A stretch of 37,978 nucleotides of DNA from Amphimedon queenslandica (GCF_000090795.2 NW_003546358.1:185084-223061), one strand, 5' to 3'; numbered from the stretch's first letter, positions 1 to 9,363 are shown. Notes: a model not told the origin generated them from the sequence alone. Numbers and translations: made by a program.

Positions 1-2
1 CA

Positions 3-491
3 GCCTTTCTGTTAGCCATTACAAGACCATCCAGGTCAGCCGACCTCTCACAATTGAACATTGCAAGAATAAGAAAAGGTATGAATGGTGTATCATTTTT
101 GCCCTCAGTTTTGGTGAAACAATCAAGACAAGGAAAGCCAATAGAATCCTTTTACTTTCCGGCTTTCCCAGCTAACACTACCCTCTGTCCAGTTAATACC
201 CTGGATACATACCTGGATGAAACCAAGCAAATGAAGGAAAATGAAAACAGACTGTTCATAAAACCACACAAAGCAGTTACATCTAGTTCCATCGCAAGAT
301 GGCTAAGAACTACTCTTGAGGAGGCAGGGATTGACTCCTCTATATTTGGAGCCCACTCTACTCGTGGGGCGTCAGCCTCAGCTGCGGCCAGAGGTGGAGT
401 TACTCTAGAAGAAATCCTAAAAGCAGCAAATTGGAGTTCAGAGTCAGTCTTCCAAAGATTTTATCACAAAGAAGTAGATCGAGCGACCTAG
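3..491 (+). CDS. Tyrosine recombinase, C-terminal part (DIRS/Crypton-type), open at left edge
   Basis: The frame is open from base 3, so the N-terminus lies outside the window. The visible part covers the catalytic core of a tyrosine recombinase, the enzyme that integrates and excises DIRS-like and Crypton-like elements through a covalent 3'-phosphotyrosine. A box-I-like RPSRSADL segment lies at 24-47 and an HSTR (HxxR) motif at 354-365. NWSS is near 430, and FYHK puts the presumed nucleophile Tyr at 462-464. A TAG at 489-491 ends the frame, but recombinase-like residues (ending TVDM) continue to a TGA at 555-557, so the TAG may be a disabling mutation. An inverted repeat follows directly. 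The family is clear; DIRS versus Crypton cannot be settled without the upstream genes. Confidence 0.8.
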   Translation, partial: AFLLAITRPSRSADLSQLNIARIRKGMNGVSFLPSVLVKQSRQGKPIESFYFPAFPANTTLCPVNTLDTYLDETKQMKENENRLFIKPHKAVTSSSIARWLRTTLEEAGIDSSIFGAHSTRGASASAAARGGVTLEEILKAANWSSESVFQRFYHKEVDRAT

Positions 492-577
492 GAAATAGCC
501 ATCATTAGTAACCAGAATAGCTTGGAAGAAGCTACAAACAACACAGTTGATATGTGAGACTGAGCCTTCTGAAATAT

Positions 578-912
578 AATTGTCAGAATGGCTAAGGCCA
601 CGAAGTGGCTGCAAGCTATTCTAGATTATATGAAGAAGGTGAAGTCGATCATATCAACTATCCATACCCACCCTCCCAATGGAAGAGGAGGAGCTAATCA
701 AAGGCCAAGGAAGATGGCTGAAGCAGGGGCTTATATAGTGAGGCGAGTGGGCAGATAGGCAGACCAAAAGTTATTAAAATTATTTATTTAACTACAAATT
801 AGCTGTAAGTTAAGAAAACTGGCCAAACACAGTTGATATGATCGACTTCACCTTTTTCATATAATCTAGAATAGCTTGCAGCCACTTCGTGGCCTTAGCC
901 ATTCTGACAATT
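578..912. repeat. 82-bp inverted repeat with 171-bp spacer, 3' of the recombinase
   Basis: Arm 578-659 (starting aattgtcagaatggctaagg) is the reverse complement of 831-912 with about one mismatch. The 171-bp spacer (660-830) has no recognisable gene. The 15-mer AACACAGTTGATATG from the end of the recombinase frame (541-555) recurs as a direct repeat at 826-840, beside the right arm. An inverted repeat just after a tyrosine recombinase could be the terminal or internal complementary region of a DIRS-like element. That assignment is inference. Confidence 0.85.
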
Positions 913-1070
913 ACAATATATCAGATCAGAACTCAAAATTATACCAAGGAGAAAAATTAAAGAGAAAGAGAGAGAAGAAATAACACAATAGACCAAAAGA
1001 GTCATCAAAAGTACATAAATAGAGAACAAGACTTGGAGCAACAGAAATTACTGTGTTCATTTGTATAAAA

Positions 1071-1310
1071 CATAAAAATTAAAAAAAACAAGGTTAAGTA
1101 GGATTTGAAACGACCAACTAAATACAACATAAAAATTCTACTCTTGTGATGCAAATTGTGCTCTACATTGCAAGGTGATCCATAATTCTTAAAGAATAAC
1201 ATTAAAAGGACAATGTAAAGTGGAATTTGCATCACAAGAGTGGGATTTTCATTTTTTATTTTTGTTGGTCGTTTCGAATCCTCTTAACCTTGTTTTCTTT
1301 AATTTTTTGA
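1071..1310. mobile_element. Foldback MITE with ~100-bp arms
   Basis: Arms 1071-1170 and 1211-1310 are imperfect reverse complements around a 40-bp centre. Shared blocks include aaggttaag/cttaacctt, gaaacgaccaac/gttggtcgtttc and ctcttgtgatgcaaatt. There is no coding capacity, and the open frame across it is an artefact of the palindrome. A single related arm occurs near 19256-19333 (ctactcttgtgatgcaaatt), so this is a dispersed family. No clear target duplication was found. Confidence 0.85.
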
Positions 1311-1770
1311 TGTTCTTTTTTTGTTGATTTAAAAATACTATTTATAGTATTTCTTGTTGATTTTACACGAACAATAATTTTCTTTATTATTATTGTCATT
1401 GTTACGTCTTAAATTTACAGCATTTATAAGAGACAGCATTGAATATGTATGGTGAAGGAATATCTATTATACTGATGACAAATGAAATTAATACTAGTCT
1501 TGACACGAGTCCTTGTTCAAGGAGCAGTGAGAGCATCCATCTTCCCTGCATGCTGTAGCTATTCCTGTTCTTCCTGTTGTCAAGTTCTTATAATTATCAT
1601 TGCATACTTATACCATTGTTTTTTTAAAAATAATATATTTATTACATACTTGATAAAAGAGTAATATGTAAGAGAAATTTCATAGGGGTAGGAACGGGGG
1701 GGGCAGGAGGGGCTTAAGCCCCCCCAACTTTCATTGAAGGGGGGCTTAGCCCCTCCAACTTTAAGTGATG

Positions 1771-1978
1771 TACCGTATAAGTGGTTTTTTTCGAGGGAAT
1801 TATATTTTGCGAAATCTGCTAAAATTCCAATTCGCAGATTTTATTTTTGTGAATTCTACCACGTGTGCCATGCAGGTACCGTATTAAATTGATTTTCGCG
1901 GATTTTATTTTTGCAAATCAGGAGGGAATCTGCGAAATTCGCGAAATTTGCAACCCTAAAAAAACCACTTATACAGTA
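1771..1978. mobile_element. MITE with TACCGTA ends, nested in the hAT derivative
   Basis: The left end TACCGTATAAGTGGTTTTTT is mirrored by AAAAAACCACTTATACAGTA, and TA flanks both ends. The interior contains facing gcgaaat/gcagatt motifs and no gene. The TA target and CCGTA ends match those of the pogo-like elements elsewhere in the window. Confidence 0.8.
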
Positions 1979-2120
1979 CATGTATTACTATTATCAACAC
2001 TATAGACTTTAGTTTAGGTAATCCTTATATGTGTGCATATTGTGTGATGATTCGTTTCATAAAACATTTAATACAGTCTAGCTTAACTTCTAAGAACACG
2101 CACTCTTATTACTTTTTTCA

Positions 2121-2396
2121 GAAATACACAAGGTTCTACTTCTTTATTTAACAACTCTGTTAACATCAGCTTCAGCTGAGCATAGATTTTTGACGTTAAG
2201 GAGATTAAAAAACTACTTGTACTCCACAATGTCACAAGAGCATCTTAATCATGTAGTTATTTTGCATACACACAAAGAATTTACAGATGATTTACACATC
2301 GAGGACATTGCAAAGGAATTTGTTACATACTTACATTTAATGAGCATAGACGCCAATATTTTGGACAATATTAATTCTGTACATGCCATGTATTAA
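2121..2396 (+). pseudogene. hAT transposase C-terminal dimerisation region (ZMYM/TTF-like group)
   Basis: An in-frame stretch follows a splice-acceptor-like ttttttcag ending near 2121. It reads a hydrophobic helix (LLLYLTTLLTSASAEHRF) followed by LRRLKNYLYSTMSQEHLN, which matches the hAT C-terminal dimerisation motif (canonically an SA.ER.FS.LRRLK..LRS.M...RL pattern). The frame stops at 2394-2396. The BED finger and the RNase-H-like catalytic core of a full transposase are missing. It is the surviving last exon of the element 1680-2482. Confidence 0.75.
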
Positions 2397-2596
2397 TGAT
2401 CCATTGTTAGATCATGCTCCTATGATTGTAAATAAATAATACCTTAGCCCCCCCAACTTTTAGTTTGTTCCTATCCCTATGAAGAGAATTATCTTTTCTT
2501 AGCTGGAAACCTCCACTATATGTATTGCAGTTAATTCCAAGCATAGCTAGGTAAAGAAATTGCTTGTTTATTCCAGAGCTGCTGATCTGCTAGATC

Positions 2597-3335
2597 CATA
2601 GATATTAGAGTAAATGAAAGGGATTGGAAACTACCGTTCCCGCCCGGTGATGCAGTTTTCGTCACCCCTGGTTACTTGGTTAGCAACGTCCATGTTTAAC
2701 TGCATCCCCATCTCCTCCATAGTAGTTGCTGTGCAGAAAGGATCTCGAAGGAATATTGTGTGACTATTAGATAGTGCTTGCTTATGATATACCTTCTGTT
2801 CCACATAGAAAGTTTACGGCTACCTGTAGCTGGATTTTTGTTTCACTAGAGCTATTTTGCGACCAGTTACGGGTACAGAAAGTCGGCTTCTTTTTTGACA
2901 CTTTTTCGCCTCTATAGCTGTCATGCTTTTGCTATTCTAGTGTTGCCTCATATCATTCCATAGGTAATTGAAAGTTCTTTTATATTCTGACAAGCTTTTT
3001 AGAGTTTAGCTACAAGTGTCTTCATTAGAGGGAGAAAACAGCAACTTTATGGGCAAAAGTGCTATAACACTCAAAATATTAATTTAAATATACCAAATTA
3101 ATAATAATTAACAGTACAAAACATTGAACTCCTTGATAGTTGAGTTTCTTTTTCATCGAAGCACTCTTCTTGGAGTCATTCTATTTTTAATGGAAAAAAT
3201 CAAGAATTTTGTGGTCAAAAAGCAACAAACCGCCTAGTCAGCAATTTTTTTGCTTAGCAACAATACAATCAAATGGCATTATTTCTGCGCCCACGTGGAA
3301 GTTTCCAATCCCTTTCATTTACTCTAATATCTATG
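2597..3335. mobile_element. MITE with 35-bp perfect terminal inverted repeats
   Basis: The sequence from 2597 (CATAGATATTAGAGTAAATG) is mirrored without mismatch by 3301-3335. The flanks duplicate CTAGATC (2590-2596 and 3336-3342), a 7-bp target duplication. Copy B of the host repeat near 30925 lacks the insert (gagatctaagtatgcgc), confirming a clean insertion. No coding frame was recognised inside. The superfamily is not assigned. Confidence 0.85.
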
Positions 3336-3750
3336 CTAGATCTTTGAGCATGCGCGACTACACCCAAATTTTGGAGCACATTAATTAACAAAATGGTGGC
3401 ATGCAGCTAAGATGGGCCCAATCCAGCAGTGACAGCATAACTTCTTTCTTTGTTGGAGAATTGTTCTAGAGAATAGGGACCTGCGCATACGTTATTGGAG
3501 TAGAATGGTGTAAGAATTATTTTTCTAGCACCAAGCAAAGTTGAGATACAGAGCGACAACTGTATTGACAGGACTTGATGATGAAGATGGAGATGAAAGA
3601 AGGTGGCTGAACAAAATGGCCGTTTTCTAGATTTTTGACTTTCCTCGTAGACAAAGTTTGGAGCCACACTAGTGGTACTAATGGAGTCCTCTGGTTAAGA
3701 TATGGTCTACTATAAAGTCTGGTAAGCGTAGGAGCTCGTTTTCCCGGTAT

Positions 3751-3825
3751 AGCAAGGCTGCAAAAGTTGTGGCAGCTATTTTGAAGTGGGGTGAATCATA
3801 CTTAGTAATGCTACTGCATTGCTAA
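3751..3825 (+). repeat. 75-bp hairpin-ended repeat, copy 1
   Basis: It starts agcaaggctgcaaaagttgt and ends with the hairpin TTAGTAATGC-TACT-GCATTGCTAA (3802-3825). Closely similar copies lie at 33301-33374 and, in reverse orientation, inside the hAT-1 transposase frame (22846-22924). Confidence 0.8.
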
Positions 3826-4298
3826 TACTTAGTGGGTGTATCAAAAGTTTTTGTATTACTGTGGTTTAGTTGTTGTCACACTGTGGTTGTAGTTAGCTTC
3901 AATACATGAGACTGAATTATTGGTTAATAAATGATCATTTTTTTAATGTCAAAATTGTGTTTATGAAGTTTAATTGTGCAATTGCTGAGGGAAAATTTAG
4001 TGAACATAGCCGAGTTCACTTTAGGGCAATTTTTGCTTTCGTCATTGTTTGCATCATCATCATTTTTTACATCAGCATCACATAGCAGTCGAGATGTGTT
4101 CAGCAACTGTTCATCCATACTTTTTTATACACTCTTAAAGCAGTTCATGATCATTGACCAGACCTCTCCTGAATCAATACCTGTGGTAAACTTTTCTTAA
4201 ATGTTGTCATTACACCATATGATCGGAGACTATGGTTTGTTTTATTGCCCTCAATAGTCCTAGCAGCACACACTTGTCCATAACGATTGATGATAACT

Positions 4299-4558
4299 TA
4301 CCGTAAATGTTCAAATAAAAGCCCGGGCGTTTATTTCTTTCAGGAGAAAAAAATTACGTAAAATAAAAAAAGAAAAAGTAAAACTGAGATTCGAACCCGG
4401 ACCTCCAAGTTTACGGCAATCAGCTTAACAAGTTAGGCCATTTGGGACACTTTGAAGATTGTGGTACTTATATTGACTAAAATATGCGTATCTATACTTG
4501 AAGATTCTTAGTACCAGGTGTTTATTCAAGCCCGGCCTTTATTTGAACATTTACGGTA
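4299..4558. mobile_element. MITE with TACCGTAAATG ends inserted in the Crypton-like gene
   Basis: Ends of about 30 bp (TACCGTAAATGTTCAAATAA, then a GCCCGG block) are mirrored at 4529-4558, and both ends are TA. Removing it brings the two halves of the recombinase pseudogene together. It carries a tRNA-like segment in antisense. The terminal CCGTAAA resembles pogo copy 2 (TACCGTAAACG). Confidence 0.85.
4386..4446 (-). other. tRNA-like Pol III promoter segment inside the MITE
   Basis: On the minus strand TGGCCTAACTTG (4429-4440) resembles a tRNA A box and GGTTCGAATC (4388-4397) is a near-perfect B box, about 30 bp apart. The acceptor and anticodon stems do not pair, so this is not a functional tRNA. 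A tRNA-derived SINE remnant captured by the MITE is the likely origin. Confidence 0.45.
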
Positions 4559-5599
4559 TTTTTTCCATTGGAACACAAGTAAACCAGGCTTTCCTTCCAT
4601 TATCCTTAATGATGGCATACATGAAAGTTATCTTTATCTATAGCTTCTCTAGGAACCTTGTCAAAGTGTTGCTCCAGTATATAAACATTATCTGGAGAAC
4701 CTGCCTCCGGAACCTCAAAGTGACAGTGACACACAACTTTGTTATCAAGATGCAATTGACTCATTCCTCCACTGTGATTTTTTGACCCATGTTCTTTCTA
4801 CAATTATGTAACATGCTCTTTTTTGACATCAGCTACTGCAGTTTTATTAGTAAATTAAGAAAAACAAAGGAGACAATATTTATTACCTCCTCTCAAACGC
4901 AGATACTTGCCTCTATAGCAAAAACATAATTATATAATCCTTCATGAGTAGGCAAATTGAGTACATACATTAATTCCCAAAGCTTTGCTTCATGTTCATC
5001 AGTAAGAGCATTTGCGTGCTCTGACTTTGTACCATTACCTTGTTGATGAAGTGTACCAAATTTGTGATTACAAACCTTATGAAGTAAATCAAAACAACTC
5101 TCACTAAAAGTATTTTATGATGAAGAATGACCTTTTTGTTGCCTCATTACACGTTGATGACCAGGAATCATTAACTTAATTCACTTGGGAGTATATTCAT
5201 TGCCGTCCTCTTTGCGCGTTTCCGTAACAAATAAAGGCAAGACTATACAGAGCCAATTGTGATTATCAGCTAGCAACATGCATGTTGAGCAGTTGGGGAT
5301 TTTGTTGATATGAGATTTAATTTTTTGTCTTTCTGTGTACCACTGGGAGAATTTATTGAGTACCCACTTATTGTTTGAAGCAGTAATTTTCACTGTATTC
5401 CCCTTTGTGGCTTTGATTAGCTCTAAATGTTCAATAAGAAAGCTAAATCTATCATTATTGTGTTACATTGAAGCTTCCGCTCTGGTTCTTCCTGTGGTTC
5501 CTGCAGCTCCAAGCTTTCTTGCTGACTTGTTTATGTCATGTGATACTTTCTGTGCATGTGTAGCCTATGTTGGACTTGCTCCTTTGATATGCCCACTAA

Positions 5600-5760
5600 G
5601 TATTATACAATTATGCTGATATGACCCCTGCTACAGGATACATTGCATTTATATGACCTTGGCTTTGGGCTTGGTCATGCAAATGCTAGTGGGGGAGTGT
5701 TATAACATTTACATGTAACACTCTCAGCCATATGTATAAGTATGCATACTGCAAATGATA
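5600..5760 (+). mobile_element. Possible copia 3' end: polypurine tract and LTR start
   Basis: A decayed frame ends GHANASGGVL then a stop. The DNA there is gctagtgggggag followed by TGTTATAACATTTACATG, the arrangement expected for a Ty1/copia polypurine tract immediately 5' of an LTR. The other LTR boundary and the upstream RNase H domain are not recognisable, so this is tentative. Confidence 0.35.
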
Positions 5761-6377
5761 ACACTAACAATAAAATATTAAACGAGCATGTGCAAAATAT
5801 AACCACTGCTCTACGTTACGCGATGATTGCTACAGCACCGAGCATGCACATGGGTGTAAAGGGGTGTGGGCTGCCCAGTCAATTAAAAATGGTGGTAAAA
5901 ATGGGCTATAATTCCAGCCTCTTCCTTTTACTGTTTCTATGTTAATACTCTTTCTATGTCAATTAACTGACATTATCAAGATCTTTTTCACATGTGTAGT
6001 CGCCATTTTGATATTTGCTTTCCATTTTTGGGCAGACAACCAACCTTTTATTCTGCGCATGCTTGTTCAAGACAGACAGTAATACTTAGGATAGATTGAT
6101 AATTAAGTTCACAAGACTCTAATATTATTTCTGACAATACTTTAGTCAACCATTTAAGAAATGTAACTTTTTTGTTTACTTTTATATGCATGTACATTGT
6201 AATACATGTACTGTAAATTGGGTTATTTTCAAGGGTTATAAATAAAATACAGAATGAAAAGAAAATATAGGTGTTGGAAAATATATTAGCAATTCTAAAT
6301 TTAGTATGCTATGTTGCTATATGAAAATTACTATCACTTGAAATATACCAGATTTACTGTACATATGATTTCTGCAG
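5761..6377. other. No gene recognised; upstream of the first visible Ig exon
   Basis: AT-rich sequence with short open frames and no convincing homology. The Ig gene needs an upstream exon ending in phase 1, ideally encoding a signal peptide. A hydrophobic frame starting ATGTTAATACTC at 5939 was seen but has no supported donor site. Confidence 0.4.
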
Positions 6378-6526
6378 AACAAGAACTACAAATTTTTACA
6401 GAAGAAAAAATTGTTGATGCTATAGTTGGGGAAAATGCTACTTTATTATGCAAGTTAGAATGTTGTATTGGTGCTCAATTAAGCTGGAGTGGATACAATA
6501 ATAGAGATTTGCCTTCTAATGCACAA
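6378..6526 (+). CDS. Ig-superfamily gene, exon for first half of Ig domain 1
   Basis: The acceptor gatttctgcag ends at 6377. The exon opens in phase 1 (the first codon is completed by the preceding exon) and ends in phase 0 at 6526, before a gtaaaa donor. It encodes strands A to C of an Ig fold: GENATLLCKLECC then LSWSGY, giving the B-strand Cys and the core Trp. The domain is completed by exon 6604-6739 across a 77-bp intron. A cluster of extra Cys beside the canonical Cys (CKLECC) resembles the CxxxCxCGG pattern of Ig domains 5 and 7. The product is probably extracellular. The true gene start is not in view. Confidence 0.8.
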
Positions 6527-6603
6527 GTAAAATTAATTTATATTGAATATTTTTGCTGCTTTAGGAGCAGATGTGGCTGACTTAAAATTTTTGTGATTTA
6601 TAG

Positions 6604-6739
6604 GTGCGTTCAAGAAATAATGGTTATATGCTTGAGTTACATTTTAATAATGTGTCTGTGGAAAATTGTAATCTTTATGTTTGTGAAGGAAGATACAAAG
6701 GAATGAGACAGTATGTTAGTGCTCATCTTATTGTAAAAG
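6604..6739 (+). CDS. Ig-superfamily gene, exon for second half of Ig domain 1
   Basis: The acceptor atttatag ends at 6603, and the exon is phase 0 to phase 1 with donor gtacaa at 6740. It encodes YMLELHFNNVSVENCNLYVC, giving the E-strand leucines and the F-strand YxC cysteine, then a G strand ending SAHLIVK. Joined in frame to 6378-6526 it completes one Ig domain of about 95 residues. This is the only Ig domain in the window split by an internal intron. The phase-1 exit matches every other domain boundary here. Confidence 0.8.
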
Positions 6740-7312
6740 GTACAATAGTTGTATACTTTAGAGATACTTTTAATGACGACTACCAAATATTGAGGTGTTA
6801 ACTGTCAGTAAATTTTGTGGGCACTAGTAATTTTGATAAGTAAAATTATTTTTAGGGGCATATCCAAATTAGCAATCAATAGTACTCGTAATGAAAGAGT
6901 TTTGAGATTTTGTAGCATGTATTAACCACAGTCTGCAGTTAAGAAATAATTTCTATAATGCTGTCTTGGTTGCGTGATACAATAAACATGTACTGTATTT
7001 GCTTGAATAAATGCCCTGCTCAAATTAATGCCAATGACTAATCTTTTCCAATTATAGTGCCCTTGCATTTACATTTTCTTGAAAAGCTTAGTCGTTTAGG
7101 TACTGTTTGGAGGACCTGTTACTTTCATGTTTGTATCTACTTTTGATTTTTTAAATTTTCCATCACATAATTTTGTTCCATTAAAAAAATAAATGCCTGT
7201 GCTTTTAATCGAGCAAGTATAATACAAGTACATGTTTCCTCTAATTTGTATTTCTGAGATTTTCTATTTTGTGAGATATTTAAATAACCATATTTTTTAT
7301 TCCTATTTGCAG

Positions 7313-7585
7313 ATGCTTTTACTATTAAAACTAACACAGAACCATCAGTGTTACTGTACAATGGTCATGCATTGTATTATATACTATGTGAAGCTAGTGA
7401 CCCTGTTCAATTCTGGTCTTGGTCATTTAATGAAACATTCAATTTAACCCATTTCAGTGTTCTCAACAATTCGAGGTCAATACTAATTTTGGATAATTTG
7501 ACATTATCTGAGACTGGATTTTACACTTGTCAAGCTCTGTCGTTTGATGGGAGAATTGCTCATTTTTCAACATTTATTCAAGTTT
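7313..7585 (+). CDS. Ig-superfamily gene, Ig domain 2 exon
   Basis: A single 273-bp exon, phase 1 to phase 1, with acceptor ctatttgcag and donor gtaagt. It encodes one complete Ig domain: YYILCEAS with the B-strand Cys, FWSWSF with the core Trp, SILILDNLTLSETGFYTCQA with the E strand and the YxC motif, then IAHFSTFIQV as the G strand. There are three or more N-x-S/T sites, as expected for a secreted or surface protein. It follows domain 1 after a 573-bp intron and precedes the Ser/Thr-rich linker exon. Confidence 0.85.
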
Positions 7586-8180
7586 GTAAGTACTTTTGCT
7601 AATAATAATAAACTGATATATACTGATTTACATGTACATATGTACATGTATTTTGTTATTTTGTACTTTTTGAGAAGCATGGTAAATGTAATATATGCGT
7701 TAATTTTTATTCTTAGTACCTGATTAGCTGTTTCTAACTTAAATAACTTGAGTTTCAGTTAGGAAACTAGTATTAACTATTGCGATGTAACTTTTGATTA
7801 ATGATTTTTAACTTTGTTTTATAAGCAAAACCAATAATTTAAATGGTTAATTATGAATTTGTTTTTGTCGGCGATTGTATTCTATCATGTTTTGTTGGAA
7901 GTATTGATTTAAAGGTATCAACTTACTTTAAATTTAGTCTGCATAAAAGCGATGTAATTAAATGACATTATGTTTTCAGCTTGAGATATGGTAAAGCTGA
8001 TTTTTACAATACTGATTATAAAAGGAGTCTTTGTCAAGATCTCCTATGTTTTGATAAATTTGTGATCATCAAGGTTAAGTTGTAAACATGCATGTTTCCT
8101 TCAGATTACGTATGTGTATCTATTTGCAATAATTGAATAAATTAATGTTTTTTTTTAAATTTTTACATCCTGTTTTGTAG

Positions 8181-8456
8181 TGTGCAATGATACTAGTGGT
8201 GTATGTCTGTCATCAACCACAGCTATTACTAGTAGTACTTCCTCTGTTTCCTTTACTGTTTCAATGTCAACATTGACTGAAATTAGTACTGTTATGGCAT
8301 CGTCAGCAGACAGCATTGTTCCATCACCTACTATAACTTTATCATCAGATTCAACATACTCAATATCTAGTTTACTCACGGGTACTGAAAAGTCATCTTT
8401 TTCAAGCATGGCCTTTTCTTCCTTTAATTCATTATCAACGGCAGATTTTACATCAG
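8181..8456 (+). CDS. Ig-superfamily gene, Ser/Thr-rich linker exon
   Basis: A 276-bp phase 1-1 exon (acceptor ttttgtag, donor gtatgc) encoding a low-complexity Ser/Thr-rich segment such as TTAITSSTSSVSFTVSMSTL. It looks like a mucin-like, probably O-glycosylated spacer between Ig domains 2 and 3. Two cysteines near the start (CNDTSGVC) could form a small loop. The following intron is only 63 bp (8457-8519) and has no stop in this frame, so the exon and the next one read as a single open frame if unspliced. Confidence 0.7.
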
Positions 8457-8519
8457 GTATGCAGTCATTGTCAAGTAATGTCATGTATTATTACTTTGTA
8501 ATGTATTTTTATGGTTTAG

Positions 8520-8804
8520 CATCTCCATCTCCAACACTTCCACCACTTATTGTGAACATTAATCCAGCAAGTGAAGTTATTTATATAATGCCTGGTGAAT
8601 CTCTTAATATAAGTTGCATTACCAATGTAGCAACTGTTAAACAATGGTTGTATCCTGATTCGTCTAATGTTGTTGTGACTATGATAGATTCATTAGTTCA
8701 GCAATTACAAATAAGCGACTTTTCTGTTGCTGATAATGAGGGAGAATACAGCTGTATTGCTACCAGAAATGGAATTAGTGTTTCAAAAAATTTTACTATT
8801 ACAG
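8520..8804 (+). CDS. Ig-superfamily gene, Ig domain 3 exon
   Basis: A 285-bp phase 1-1 exon (acceptor atggtttag, donor gtcagt). It opens with a Pro-rich hinge (ASPSPTLPPL) and then encodes an Ig domain: GESLNISCITN, KQWLYP, and the F-strand GEYSCIAT. It ends with a FTITG G strand. A 5.8-kb intron filled with transposons follows. Confidence 0.85.
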
Positions 8805-9184
8805 GTCAGTTATTATTGCATATGATAATTTGTACTAGTAAAGCATGTTGCCTGATCCAATATAGCCATCCCTTTTTTATCAAAATTCTCTTTAATTTGT
8901 TGTGAAGGTTATTATATTTTTGGCAGCATTGTGATAGTTAAGCAAAAAGTGAAATTAATAATGGTAACGTTTATTGCACAATGAGTGTATTTAAAATTAG
9001 TTCAGAAGGAGGAAGAGGGAAGGAGAAAAATTTATAGGAAAAAGGAAAAAGTACATTAACTAATAATGCTTACAGCAATGATACAATAATGTGATAATGA
9101 CTGAAAACCTGAGTTAATTGTAGTTGAGAGAAAGATACAGTAGTAACTGAGGTAGCTCAAGTACACTTTAGTTGTATAGAATGA
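8805..9184. other. Intronic, no feature recognised
   Basis: AT-rich sequence with a purine-rich patch near 9005-9055. No gene or repeat could be supported. Confidence 0.5.
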
Positions 9185-9363
9185 TAAAGCCCACCATCCA
9201 CTATTCAACTTTTTTGAAAGCAACTTTGTGGTTACTTTGATCTTAGGGCAACTCTGTTGCCTGAAATAGAAGTCAGTTCTATTTCAGGCAACAGAGTTAA
9301 CAGCACATAAAAGTAACCACAAAGTTTCTTTCAGCAAAGTTGAATAGTGGATGGTGGGCTTTA
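9185..9363. mobile_element. Foldback MITE, TA-flanked
   Basis: A near-complete palindrome: TAAAGCCCACCATCCACTAT is mirrored at the right end, and the arms meet in the centre (tgaaatagaa..ttctatttca). TA is present at both ends. The central block and overall design match the element at 13914-14091. Confidence 0.85.

Larger units (their letters stand above)
1680..2482 (+). mobile_element. Short hAT derivative keeping only the last transposase exon
   Basis: The termini TCATAGGGGTAGGAAC (left) and the reverse complement of GTTCCTATCCCTATGA (right) match at 15 of 16 positions. The flanks are agagaaatt and agagaatt, an approximate 8-bp target duplication typical of hAT. Both ends carry the GC-rich block agccccccccaac-like sequence. 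The only coding remnant is the 3' exon at 2121-2396, so this 0.8-kb element cannot move itself. A smaller MITE is nested at 1771-1978. Confidence 0.75.
1417..3740. repeat. Dispersed repeat, copy A (interrupted)
   Basis: Three segments, 1417-1670, 2483-2596 and 3336-3740, match the same order of segments at 30265-31490. Shared blocks include attactagtcttgacac, aagcatagctaggtaaa and ctagtggtac. Copy A is interrupted by the hAT derivative 1680-2482 and the MITE 2597-3335, both absent from copy B, which therefore shows the empty sites. No clear protein is visible. A frame near 1440-1550 has a divergent counterpart at 30300-30420, so a decayed transposon gene is possible. Confidence 0.65.
3930..5560 (-). 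pseudogene. Crypton-like (DUF3504-type) tyrosine recombinase, degraded
   Basis: Read on the minus strand, fragments in several frames follow the order of a DUF3504/Crypton recombinase. From the N-terminus these are NTVKITASNNKW...FSQWYTER and ETRKEDGNEYTP near 5180-5400, then GNGTKSEHANALTDEHEAKLWE-like residues near 4985-5075. Next come LRLRGGN (the box-I Arg region, near 4890), a GSPDNVYILEQHFDKVP-like stretch near 4640-4710, and RKAWFTCVPMEKIP ending at 4558. The catalytic half resumes below 4299 with the HxxR motif in TNHSLR, IQERSG and the ALRVY tyrosine. A MITE (4299-4558) splits it, and there are multiple frameshifts and stops. A likely intron (gtaata...tgcag on the minus strand) precedes the fourth block. 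The gene is dead but nearly full length. Related domains occur in animal ZMYM2-type and QRICH1 proteins, but the surrounding repeats favour a transposon origin. Confidence 0.75.

Noticed and set aside
3751-3825. Helitron 3' end (hairpin followed by CTRR)
   Set aside because: The hairpin is present in three copies but no consistent CTRR terminus follows it and no Helitron 5' TC end or Rep/helicase remnant was seen.
4386-4446. A functional tRNA gene on the minus strand
   Set aside because: A and B boxes are present but the acceptor, anticodon and T stems do not pair.
5742-5945. Short plus-strand frame as the signal-peptide exon of the Ig gene
   Set aside because: Its hydrophobic part is at the C-terminal end, and there is no phase-1 donor.
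8155-8484. Minus-strand open frame of 109 codons
   Set aside because: It is the antisense shadow of the Ser/Thr-rich linker exon, whose repeated codons avoid stops on both strands.
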